Source: Spirochaeta sp.
GTDB taxonomy: Bacteria > Spirochaetota > Spirochaetia > Spirochaetales_E > Spirochaetaceae_B
DNA: 6,459 nucleotides
Reading direction: 5' to 3'
Assembly: GCA_030590585.1 (NCBI GenBank)
Contig: JAUUYD010000140.1
Location: forward strand, 1-6,459
Under the pieces are notes generated by a model. The model made no database searches, was not told the origin of the DNA, and saw only the letters and a list, made by a program, of their open reading frames with translations. The translations under genes were made by a program, and so were the position numbers. Every line of letters begins with the position of its first letter. Position 1 is the stretch's first letter. Positions 1-5,707 of the stretch are shown here, in pieces.

Positions 1-2
1 TC

Positions 3-674
3 CAGCCTGGAGCAAGTTACGTCATCGGCTGTGACCCGGCTCTTGGCGTAAAAGGTGGGGATCCATCTGCGGCAGTTGTCCTCCGCTGTCCGGACTTAGT
101 ACAAGCCGGGGTATTTTGTGCTGTAATACCCCCGGATGAATTTTCCATCCTCCTCTATCACCTGGGAGTCATGTTCAATGATGCGCTCCTGGGTGTAGAG
201 GCCAACGAGGAAGGCGGGTACGCGATTAATAAAATCCTGGGCGGCTCTCAGCTTATTGGGGATAGAAGATTAAAATATCCCAGGCTGTATAGGCGGGAAG
301 ATTTATCTGGCAGGAAGAATAAAAAGTTATCTAAGCATGGATGGAAAACCAGTGTAATCACAAAAGACATTATGATAACGGATCTTGGTAATGCGATTAA
401 TACGGATTTGGTTGAAATGAACGATACCGCGACCATCAAACAGTTGATGAACTATCAGGAGATTACTTCTTCTAGTGGCGTGAAGCGTACCGGGGTCCCG
501 AAGGGTTCGGGGCATGATGATCTGGCCGTTGCTTTTATGATCGCCTATCAGATGGCCTCCAGGGCGTACTATCAGATTCAGCAGCCTGAAGCACGTTCAA
601 TAAAGAAATTTTCTCTTAAATGGTGCGAACAACAATTGGAACTTGAAGCCCAGGGGGATAGATGGGCAATGTGA
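3..674 (+). CDS. Phage terminase large subunit, C-terminal nuclease domain (5' partial)
   Basis: This is the 3' part of a terminase large subunit, the motor that cuts concatemeric phage DNA and pumps it through the portal. The frame is open from the left edge, leaving 223 visible residues; the N-terminal ATPase domain lies outside the window. What remains fits the RNase H-like nuclease fold with its three acidic metal-binding positions: Asp11 in a strand reading YVIGCDPALG, Glu66 in LLGVEANEEGG, and Asp172/Asp173 in GHDDLAVAF near the end. The stretch KTSVITKDIM between the second and third motifs is also typical of the family. The first ATG in the window (171) is internal, since it would remove the first catalytic Asp. 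The portal gene follows 45 bp downstream, the usual order. The family call is firm; the packaging type (cos, pac) cannot be judged from this fragment. Confidence 0.9.
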   Translation, partial: QPGASYVIGCDPALGVKGGDPSAAVVLRCPDLVQAGVFCAVIPPDEFSILLYHLGVMFNDALLGVEANEEGGYAINKILGGSQLIGDRRLKYPRLYRREDLSGRKNKKLSKHGWKTSVITKDIMITDLGNAINTDLVEMNDTATIKQLMNYQEITSSSGVKRTGVPKGSGHDDLAVAFMIAYQMASRAYYQIQQPEARSIKKFSLKWCEQQLELEAQGDRWAM

Positions 675-707
675 TTTTTATCCTGCCCTCTATGCTATAC
701 TCCACCG

Positions 708-714
708 AAAGAGG
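708..714 (+). promoter_or_regulatory. Ribosome binding site of the portal gene
   Basis: AAAGAGG lies 5 nt before the ATG at 720, in the 45-bp gap after the terminase stop. It supports this ATG as the portal start. Confidence 0.6.
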
Positions 715-719
715 TTTAA

Positions 720-2603
720 ATGGCTAAGATTCTCTATGACGCGGAACCAACAAAGGGTGAAGACGCTGGGAAATTCTGGCAAAATAGATTCGACCGAGCC
801 TTGGCCTATCGGCAAAATCATTGGAACGGAGATAAGGCTTGGAAGAGGTATCTGTCTCTTTACAAAGGGAAACACTGGTCAGCCTATAACGCCGAAGGCG
901 ACTCCCTGTCAGCCGACTATGCCCGTGACAAGATTACTGTTAATGTTACCGGTTCCAGCGTCCTGAATATGCTTCCCTTCCTGATACGGAAACGTCCTAA
1001 ATTTATCACCAAACCTAAAAGAGAAGAATTTACTGTCAGCGCGGAACTCCAGGAACAAATTTTAAATTATAGCTGGGGTGAATACGCGATGCAGAAGCAG
1101 GCTCGCAAAGCCGCGCTTGATGGCATTATCTGTGGACATGGTATTTTAAAGTCCGGGTTTACCCTGGAAGTGGATGAAAATTATAAGATTCCTGAAAATG
1201 GGAGAATAGAATACCGGGATTATATTAAGAAGCAGGCTCCCTGGGTAAGAAGGATTAGCCCGTTTAATTTTGTTTTTGACTCTGAATCTCCTGAACAGGA
1301 TCTTGATTCAGCCCGTTGGTGTGCTGAAATGATGTACTTGCCGATCCAGGATATTCTGGAGAATGAACGCTACGATAAAAAAGCCAGAAATGCTATCAAG
1401 AATAGCAAATACGAACCCACTAGAATTTCAGCCATGATGAAGAATTCCGCGCTTAACGGAGAACTCCCCTGGTTGGAAAATGACGAAGATCAGTATGGAG
1501 ATTTAACACGTATTGTCTGTTTTGAAATTTGGGATAAACGATCAGGTAAGTATTTCTTCTACGCTCATGGCTGCCATGTCCCGCTGATTGAAAAAGAAGA
1601 ATGGCCTTATGATTATCTTGAAGGCTTTCCATACGACCGTTATGAATTTCTTCCTGTTCCTGAAGATAATTATCCCCTTGGATTACCAGCCGCTATCGAA
1701 GATCAACAGTATGAACTGGATCGGCTGCGCACCAGTATGTTCCAGCATAGACGTAGGTTCAACCGTAAATATACCGCCGTTGAAACAGAGGTAAAACCTG
1801 CTGAGCTTACCAAGCTGACTACCGGTGAAGACGGTACTGTTATCCTTGTTGACGACCATGACGCTATTAAGCCTCTCCAGGATGCGCCCATTAGTCCTGA
1901 TGATTACAATATTGAGAATATTATCAAGCAGGATATCCGGGAACTGATTGGCTCTGATGAAATGGCTCGTGGCGGGTCCATGCCTTCCAGAACTACCGCC
2001 ACGGAGGTACAGGCCCGGACAAAGCTATATGGATTAAAGCTGGAGGATAAAGTTGCTCAATTCGATGACTTTATTGAAAGAGTTGGTCGGAAGACTTTAC
2101 AACATCTCAAAGCCAATTGGGTTACAGCCGATGTTATTCGCGTTACCGGACCTTCAGGATACTTCTGGAAAAATTTTACTCCTGAAGAAATTCAGGGTGA
2201 AGTCGATGTTGAGGTTGAGGCTACTTCAACCGAACCTGTAGATGAGATTACCGAACGACAACAAGCTCTTCAGGTGTTGCAAATCCTTACCGCTAACGTC
2301 CAGATATTAGCCCAGGCCCAAGTAGATATTAATTGGGAAGAATTGTTTATCCTGGTTCTCGGTAAATTTGAGAGCGTGAAGGATTTGCAAAGAGTTTTTC
2401 CTGGTATGGGAAAAATTAAAAAGCCTATTCCGCCTCCGGTTATGCCTTCAGAGAATGGCGGCCCAGGTGGGTTTAATCCTGGTGGCGAACCTGCTCAAAC
2501 AGCCGCGCCGACCCTTCCGCCTAATCCCCAAAATCAACAGGCGCAGCCCACAGGCGTAGCCGGTCAACAGATTTCTGCTTTAATGGGAGGCATGGGAGGT
2601 TAA
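720..2603 (+). CDS. Phage portal protein
   Basis: The 627-residue product is a probable portal subunit, the dodecameric ring at one capsid vertex through which DNA enters and leaves. Support comes from length, position after terminase, and family-like features: a helical N-terminus (about 15-55) with YLSLYKGKHW; RRISPFNFVFDSES (177-190), a typical portal core stretch; a conserved-looking block around YPLGLPAAIEDQQYELDRLR (318-337) followed by a basic patch (343-350); and a long helix (about 427-465) of the stem/wing type. Residues 571-627 are Pro/Gly/Gln/Asn-rich and probably disordered, ending in MGGMGG. It resembles the large P22-like portals more than the shorter HK97-like ones, but this sub-assignment is inference. 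The ATG has an AAAGAGG site 5 nt upstream. The last codons also carry the ribosome binding site of the next gene. Confidence 0.88.
   Translation: MAKILYDAEPTKGEDAGKFWQNRFDRALAYRQNHWNGDKAWKRYLSLYKGKHWSAYNAEGDSLSADYARDKITVNVTGSSVLNMLPFLIRKRPKFITKPKREEFTVSAELQEQILNYSWGEYAMQKQARKAALDGIICGHGILKSGFTLEVDENYKIPENGRIEYRDYIKKQAPWVRRISPFNFVFDSESPEQDLDSARWCAEMMYLPIQDILENERYDKKARNAIKNSKYEPTRISAMMKNSALNGELPWLENDEDQYGDLTRIVCFEIWDKRSGKYFFYAHGCHVPLIEKEEWPYDYLEGFPYDRYEFLPVPEDNYPLGLPAAIEDQQYELDRLRTSMFQHRRRFNRKYTAVETEVKPAELTKLTTGEDGTVILVDDHDAIKPLQDAPISPDDYNIENIIKQDIRELIGSDEMARGGSMPSRTTATEVQARTKLYGLKLEDKVAQFDDFIERVGRKTLQHLKANWVTADVIRVTGPSGYFWKNFTPEEIQGEVDVEVEATSTEPVDEITERQQALQVLQILTANVQILAQAQVDINWEELFILVLGKFESVKDLQRVFPGMGKIKKPIPPPVMPSENGGPGGFNPGGEPAQTAAPTLPPNPQNQQAQPTGVAGQQISALMGGMGG
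2594..2599 (+). promoter_or_regulatory. Ribosome binding site inside the portal 3' end, coupling portal to the zinc-ribbon gene
   Basis: GGGAGG lies within the codons for the last Gly residues of the portal. The portal stop TAA (2601-2603) is followed at once by ATG (2604-2606), leaving 4 nt between the site and the start. A second GGGAGG sits 9 bp upstream (2585-2590), because the codons for Met-Gly-Gly are repeated. This arrangement implies translational coupling. Confidence 0.75.
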
Positions 2604-2954
2604 ATGCCATTATACGAATATAAATGTCCTAATTGTAATCGGCGATTTAGCAAGGTAAAGGCAATGGTCTTTTTCTTGGTTCCAGAGAAATGTCCTTATT
2701 GCGGCATTATTGCTGAAAAGTTGGTATCAACCCCAAGAATAATTTCAGATGACCTGGGGACCACGCATATGGATCCTACTTTCGGGAATATTCATAGCAA
2801 AAGTGAACTCCGAAGGCTTGAGAAAGAAGCTGGCTTGCGAGTTAGGGAACCAGGTTATAAAAAAGATATTCAGTCAGCTCGGCGTGATAAAGAAAAAAAG
2901 CAGGATATTTTAAGAAATAAAATTATTGGTGATAGTGTTATGGAATTGAATTAA
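2604..2954 (+). CDS. FmdB-type zinc-ribbon small protein
   Basis: The 116-residue product begins MPLYEYKCPNC, the hallmark start of FmdB-family putative regulatory zinc ribbons, and has two CxxC knuckles (Cys8/Cys11 and Cys30/Cys33) that should bind one zinc ion. After the ribbon (residues 1-40) comes a non-family tail: a short Asp/Gly/Thr-rich linker, then a highly charged, probably helical Lys/Arg/Glu-rich region (about 67-110). FmdB-type proteins are often annotated as regulators, but their biochemical role is poorly established. Its position in the capsid operon, coupled to portal and before scaffold, suggests an assembly or virion role, or DNA/RNA binding during infection; this is inference. 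The start abuts the portal stop and is supported by a good ribosome binding site. The family call for the N-terminus is confident; the function is open. Confidence 0.75.
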   Translation: MPLYEYKCPNCNRRFSKVKAMVFFLVPEKCPYCGIIAEKLVSTPRIISDDLGTTHMDPTFGNIHSKSELRRLEKEAGLRVREPGYKKDIQSARRDKEKKQDILRNKIIGDSVMELN

Positions 2955-2956
2955 AC

Positions 2957-2962
2957 GGAGGG
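2957..2962 (+). promoter_or_regulatory. Ribosome binding site of the scaffold gene
   Basis: GGAGGG lies 4 nt before the ATG at 2967, in the 12-bp gap after the zinc-ribbon stop. Confidence 0.7.
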
Positions 2963-2966
2963 AATT

Positions 2967-3848
2967 ATGGCAGATGAATTAAAAGTTGTAGAAACACCGG
3001 AGGCATCGCCCGTCCAGGGCGCCGGATTTTCTGACGCAATGTCTGGGATTGATCTCGATTGGGGCGAAGATGGGGAAATCCATTTCCGTGAAACGGGGAT
3101 CCCTTCACCAGAAGAAAAAGAAACTGCGCCGGTCGAAACGGCTGGTGAAGAAGGGGTTGAGGCTAAACCAGAGACAAAAGAAGAACCGCCGAAAATAAGT
3201 CCTGAGATTCAGGCCATTCTCGATCAGAACAAAGAGTTGTTGGCGAAGCTGGCTGAAAGAGACAAGCCTTTAGAAGAACAACCTGCTGATAATATTGCCC
3301 CTGTATACAGTGTTGCGGATGATCTTCCTGAAGGTAAAGATGTTATTGATATGTTGACCGGAAGCCGGGAAGAGGCTGCTAAATGGCTTGATGATGTTAT
3401 TGATAAAAAAGCTACTATAAAGGCCGAAGCCGCAATGAAACCGGTAAAGGATGCGGTCTCACCTATTGTTGTTAATTGGAACATAACTCAACAAATAAAG
3501 GAATTAGCTGAAGACAAAGAACATGGCGAGGATTTTAAAAATAGAGTTCCTCTGATTGCAAAGTTATCTCTGAAGCGACCTGATTTGACGGTTAGAGAGT
3601 TGTATGATTCTGTGAAGGATCTGCCACTGACTACCCCGACACCTGCCAAGACAGATCAGGTAGAGGCCCGGAGAGAAGAACTGAAAACATCTGCCGTAAG
3701 CCCTCAAGTCGAAGCCCAGGCCATCGCTGATAAAGCTGCCAAGCTGAGAACCGAAAAGGGTATTGCTGGTGGTAAAAAAGCTCCATCTCAATTTTCAACG
3801 CTAACCGAAGCGTTGGATGCGGCGGTGGAGGAACACAGTTCTTTATAA
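2967..3848 (+). CDS. Probable phage scaffolding protein
   Basis: The 293-residue product sits directly before the major capsid gene and has the composition of a scaffold: acidic, rich in Glu, Lys, Ala and Pro, and free of cysteine. Residues 1-75 are low-complexity and acidic, probably disordered. A helical, coiled-coil-prone stretch follows (about 78-100, QAILDQNKELLAKLAERDKP). The middle contains several predicted helices, including one around EEAAKWLDDVIDKKATIKAEAAM (spanning 135-157). The C-terminus has a basic GGKKAP turn (268-273) and a final helix (about 277-289), the place where scaffolds commonly bind the coat protein. Scaffolds diverge fast, so this rests on position and composition rather than a motif. 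It would act inside the procapsid and leave before or during packaging. No serine-protease motif is evident, so a protease-scaffold fusion is unlikely. Confidence 0.72.
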   Translation: MADELKVVETPEASPVQGAGFSDAMSGIDLDWGEDGEIHFRETGIPSPEEKETAPVETAGEEGVEAKPETKEEPPKISPEIQAILDQNKELLAKLAERDKPLEEQPADNIAPVYSVADDLPEGKDVIDMLTGSREEAAKWLDDVIDKKATIKAEAAMKPVKDAVSPIVVNWNITQQIKELAEDKEHGEDFKNRVPLIAKLSLKRPDLTVRELYDSVKDLPLTTPTPAKTDQVEARREELKTSAVSPQVEAQAIADKAAKLRTEKGIAGGKKAPSQFSTLTEALDAAVEEHSSL

Positions 3849-3879
3849 GTGTAAAAGTCTTGGTGTAATCGCTATAAAT

Positions 3880-3886
3880 AAGGAGA
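3880..3886 (+). promoter_or_regulatory. Ribosome binding site of the major capsid gene
   Basis: AAGGAGA lies 7 nt before the ATG at 3894. The 45-bp gap around it is AT-rich and includes TATAAA (3873-3878), but no matching -35 element is seen at a suitable distance. Confidence 0.7.
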
Positions 3887-3893
3887 AGTCAAA

Positions 3894-4844
3894 ATGGCTG
3901 CTAACCCATCATTTGACCAAATCGTTGCGACTACGCTTAAAAATTATCGAAGGACCCTGGCCGATAACATTACCGGTCAGCAGGCTTTGATCTACCTGCT
4001 CAAAGAGCGGGGGTACTTTGAGGAACGTGACGGTGGAGAAACTATTGTCGAGCCATTGCTGCTTGGCGAAAATTCAACAGTCGGTTCTTATTCTGGTTGG
4101 GATATCCTTGATATCTCTCCACAGGAAGGAATCTCAGCCTGCGAGGTTGCCTGGAAGCAAATCGCCGGGTCTGTAACCATTAACGGTCGTGAAGAATTCC
4201 AGAACAGCGGTTCAAAGACCAAGATTGTTTCATTGCTGGAAAGCAAAGTGAAACAGCTTGAAATTTCCATGAGGAATGAGGTTAATGAACAGTTGTTCTC
4301 CGATGGAACCGGAAACGGCGGCAAGGATATCACCGGCTTGGCCCTCATGGTCGAGGATGGTGGTGCTTGGGCTACCTATGGCGGCATTGATTCCAATGTC
4401 ACTACCATCTGGCGTAACGTGTACCTGGATGAAGGCGGTGCCCTGGATCTGGCCTCCATGCGTAACATGGTTAATTCTGTTCGTAAAGGCAAATCTGCCT
4501 GTGATCTCATGCTTACCACCCAGGCCGTCTATGAAGACTATGAAGCCCTGGCCCTGGCAAACAATGATATCTGTCGTACTTCCAACAAACTTGGTGACGC
4601 CGGGTTTGAAAACCTGGAGTTCAAAGGCAAGCCAATGGTTTACGATGAGGATTGTACCGCTGGAACCATGTATTTCCTTAACTCGGAGTACATGAAAATG
4701 ATTGTTGGTAAAGGTAAATATTTTACCAACACTCCTTTCCAGCGTCCTGATGACCAGGATTCAAAGGTTTCCCAGATATTGCTTTATTGCAACCTGGTTA
4801 CAATGAATCGTAACCGTCTTGCGAATCTTAACGGAATTACCTAG
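3894..4844 (+). CDS. Major capsid protein (probable HK97 fold)
   Basis: The 316-residue product is the likely main shell subunit. Its beginning, MAANPSFDQIVATTLKNYRR, and the pattern that follows (LADNITGQQALIYLL; ETIVEPLLLGENSTVGSYSG; ILDISPQEGISACEVAWKQI) match a family of coat proteins annotated in many siphovirus- and podovirus-type genomes, which I recall as related to epsilon15 gp7; that link is from memory and untested. Other family-like parts are LFSDGTGNGGKDITGLALMV (134-152 region), and near the end VYDEDCTAGTMYFLNSEYMK (249-268), a stretch common to such coats. The last residues RNRLANLNGIT fit a coat C-terminus. It follows the scaffold and precedes the decoration gene. It uses many ACC, AAC, GGC and CTG codons, more than the neighbouring scaffold, as expected of a highly expressed gene. 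There is no sign of N-terminal cleavage or of a fused protease. Confidence 0.88.
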   Translation: MAANPSFDQIVATTLKNYRRTLADNITGQQALIYLLKERGYFEERDGGETIVEPLLLGENSTVGSYSGWDILDISPQEGISACEVAWKQIAGSVTINGREEFQNSGSKTKIVSLLESKVKQLEISMRNEVNEQLFSDGTGNGGKDITGLALMVEDGGAWATYGGIDSNVTTIWRNVYLDEGGALDLASMRNMVNSVRKGKSACDLMLTTQAVYEDYEALALANNDICRTSNKLGDAGFENLEFKGKPMVYDEDCTAGTMYFLNSEYMKMIVGKGKYFTNTPFQRPDDQDSKVSQILLYCNLVTMNRNRLANLNGIT

Positions 4845-4851
4845 AAATCAC

Positions 4852-4871
4852 AGGGGTCTGTAAAGGCCCCT
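4852..4871 (+). terminator. GC-rich hairpin after the capsid gene (possible weak terminator or mRNA stabiliser)
   Basis: AGGGGTC (4852-4858) pairs with GGCCCCT (4865-4871), giving 7 bp including one G-U pair and a 6-nt loop TGTAAA, starting 7 nt after the capsid stop codon. No T-run follows, so it is not a canonical intrinsic terminator. It may trim or protect the 3' end of the capsid message. Confidence 0.4.
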
Positions 4872-4883
4872 CTGGTCTCCCGG

Positions 4884-4910
4884 TTGACTGTTAATTATTA
4901 ACAAGATAAA
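4884..4910 (+). promoter_or_regulatory. Possible promoter upstream of the decoration gene
   Basis: TTGACT (4884-4889) resembles a sigma70 -35 box (5 of 6). GATAAA (4905-4910) matches 4 of 6 positions of a -10 box, with a short 15-bp spacer. The spacer is almost entirely the perfect dyad at 4890-4902. The site lies in the longest gap of the window (89 bp), just after the capsid hairpin, where an extra start for the decoration gene would make sense. The evidence is sequence resemblance only. Confidence 0.25.
4890..4902. repeat. Perfect 6+1+6 bp dyad, possible operator
   Basis: GTTAAT (4890-4895) and ATTAAC (4897-4902) are exact reverse complements around a single T. The dyad sits between the candidate -35 and -10 boxes, where a bound repressor would block polymerase. 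AT-rich dyads of this length also arise by chance, so binding is unproven. Confidence 0.4.
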
Positions 4911-4916
4911 AAGCCC

Positions 4917-4924
4917 AAAGGAGG
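4917..4924 (+). promoter_or_regulatory. Strong ribosome binding site of the decoration gene
   Basis: AAAGGAGG is an 8-nt match to the anti-Shine-Dalgarno complement, 9 nt before the ATG at 4934. It is among the strongest sites in the window, as expected for an abundant structural protein. Confidence 0.8.
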
Positions 4925-4933
4925 CTAAAAAAG

Positions 4934-5431
4934 ATGAGTATTTTACAAGGTGCTAATTTTCTCTTGACTCATACAACCGCCCAGCACAAGGTTGGAACGG
5001 TTGCCCGTAACGACGAGGGGCAAGAGGCGATTTATGTTCAGGCGGATGATGCCGTTGCTGCTAAAGAACCGGTTTTTACCGACGCGGCTCTTGCTGGATC
5101 GGGAACCGCTGCCAATGCTCCGTATGTCGTAACACCTATTTCCGCTGTGGACCAGGCTGTTATGGGAATCGCTCTCGTAGCGATTGCTGCCGGGTCTTAT
5201 GGATGGGTAATCACAAAGGGTCTTGTTACCGAGGTGTTAGTTGCCGCTGGTACCGCAATCAATGATTGCATGGGTTCCAGCGCCGTTGCTGCCACCCTGG
5301 TCGTGTTCGCCTCAACCGCTGGTAACCCTGTGAAGGTTGAATTTGACGCGCTTGTTGCCGCCGTTCATGGTATCAAGATGAAGGCTGTCACGGCAATCGC
5401 GGCTGGTAGTTCCACCATTCTTTGCGGATAA
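4934..5431 (+). CDS. Probable capsid decoration (cement) protein
   Basis: The 165-residue product is Ala/Val/Gly-rich and looks like an all-beta virion protein. It follows the major capsid gene, the usual place of decoration proteins that bind the outer shell and stabilise it. Residues 17-48 (QHKVGTVARNDEGQEAIYVQ and on) and 77-110 (MGIALVAIAAGSYGWVITKG, then a beta-like stretch) alternate short hydrophobic strands with small-residue turns, as in phage decoration and DUF2190-like proteins. Its Ala-rich hydrophobic parts are broken by Gly, Thr and charges and do not form clear membrane helices. Two cysteines, Cys112 and Cys164, are far apart. The very strong ribosome binding site and GCT/GCC/GGT codons suggest high expression. 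A virion role is well supported by context; the exact family is a guess, and a minor head protein is the alternative. Confidence 0.62.
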   Translation: MSILQGANFLLTHTTAQHKVGTVARNDEGQEAIYVQADDAVAAKEPVFTDAALAGSGTAANAPYVVTPISAVDQAVMGIALVAIAAGSYGWVITKGLVTEVLVAAGTAINDCMGSSAVAATLVVFASTAGNPVKVEFDALVAAVHGIKMKAVTAIAAGSSTILCG

Positions 5432-5450
5432 AACCATTAATCAGAAAACC

Positions 5451-5472
5451 GGGGGGCCTTCCGGGGTTCCCC
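5451..5472 (+). terminator. GC-rich hairpin after the decoration gene (possible weak terminator)
   Basis: GGGGGGCC (5451-5458) pairs with GGTTCCCC (5465-5472), giving 8 bp with two G-U pairs and a 6-nt loop TTCCGG. It sits between the decoration stop and the next ribosome binding site. The following TTAGACAAAAA has no T-run, so it may cause partial termination or stabilise the upstream message rather than end transcription. Confidence 0.45.
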
Positions 5473-5484
5473 TTAGACAAAAAC

Positions 5485-5489
5485 AGGAG
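5485..5489 (+). promoter_or_regulatory. Ribosome binding site deciding the start of the 54-residue gene
   Basis: AGGAG lies 7 nt before the ATG at 5497. The frame is open back to a TTG at 5422, but that codon lies inside the decoration gene and has no such site, so 5497 is the better start. Confidence 0.7.
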
Positions 5490-5496
5490 TCTTATC

Positions 5497-5661
5497 ATGG
5501 CTGTTACGAAACATGAAACCATGGGGCTGATGAAGGTTCTGAAAAAAGCTCATCAAATAGCCCTTGTCCACCCGGACGCCGATGTATACACTACCGCGGC
5601 GGCGGCAATAGCGGTTGTTATTGCTGATTTAATTACTGCCGGAGCAAGTGCTGAAGGATAA
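5497..5661 (+). CDS. Small hypothetical protein, 54 residues
   Basis: I do not recognise this protein. It starts MAVTKHETMGLMKVLKKAHQ, a basic, probably helical stretch, followed by a short HPDAD turn (25-29) and a hydrophobic Ala/Ile/Val-rich segment (about 31-50, TTAAAAIAVVIADLITAGAS) with one Asp at 44. The hydrophobic part could be a packed helix or a marginal membrane segment; the Asp and many Ala residues make a true membrane anchor uncertain. It has its own AGGAG site and is the only gene between the decoration protein and the zinc-finger protein. A minor virion or connector-associated protein is plausible from position alone. Its stop codon overlaps the first copy of the 9-bp tandem repeat. 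Confidence 0.6.
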   Translation: MAVTKHETMGLMKVLKKAHQIALVHPDADVYTTAAAAIAVVIADLITAGASAEG

Positions 5662-5692
5662 TTCGTAAAATTCGTAAAATTCGTATTTCGTA
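5660..5692. repeat. 9-bp tandem repeat, three copies plus a partial fourth
   Basis: AATTCGTAA occurs at 5660-5668 and 5669-5677, with a third copy at 5678-5686 ending in T instead of A, and a partial TTCGTA at 5687-5692. It begins inside the TAA stop of the 54-residue gene and fills the gap up to the ribosome binding site of the next gene. It may be an iteron-like protein-binding array or simply slippage-derived spacer. Confidence 0.85.
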
Positions 5693-5694
5693 GT

Positions 5695-5699
5695 GGAGG
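5695..5699 (+). promoter_or_regulatory. Ribosome binding site deciding the start of the zinc-finger gene
   Basis: GGAGG lies 8 nt before the ATG at 5708. An in-frame GTG at 5693 overlaps this site and is therefore unlikely to be the start. Confidence 0.75.
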
Positions 5700-5707
5700 A
5701 AAAAAAT

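Noticed and set aside
696..701. TATACT as a promoter -10 box before the portal gene
   Set aside because: No acceptable -35 element is seen 16-18 bp upstream, and the gene lies in a compact operon.
3860..3878. TTGGTG and TATAAA as a promoter before the capsid gene
   Set aside because: The two boxes are only 7 bp apart, far too close for a sigma70 promoter.
4101..4116. GATATC repeated twice in the capsid gene
   Set aside because: It encodes the repeated Asp-Ile residues of WDILDIS; ordinary coding explains it.
4276..4695. 139-codon + strand open frame inside the capsid gene
   Set aside because: It lies fully within a well-supported gene in another frame, has a Trp/Pro/Ser-rich composition typical of an out-of-frame reading, and lacks a ribosome binding site.
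5422..5496. TTG start at 5422 that would extend the 54-residue protein to 79 residues
   Set aside because: It overlaps the decoration gene, and the extension reads through the GC-rich hairpin and the AGGAG site. The ATG at 5497 has proper spacing.
5693..5707. GTG start at 5693 for the zinc-finger gene
   Set aside because: The codon overlaps the GGAGG site that serves the ATG at 5708.
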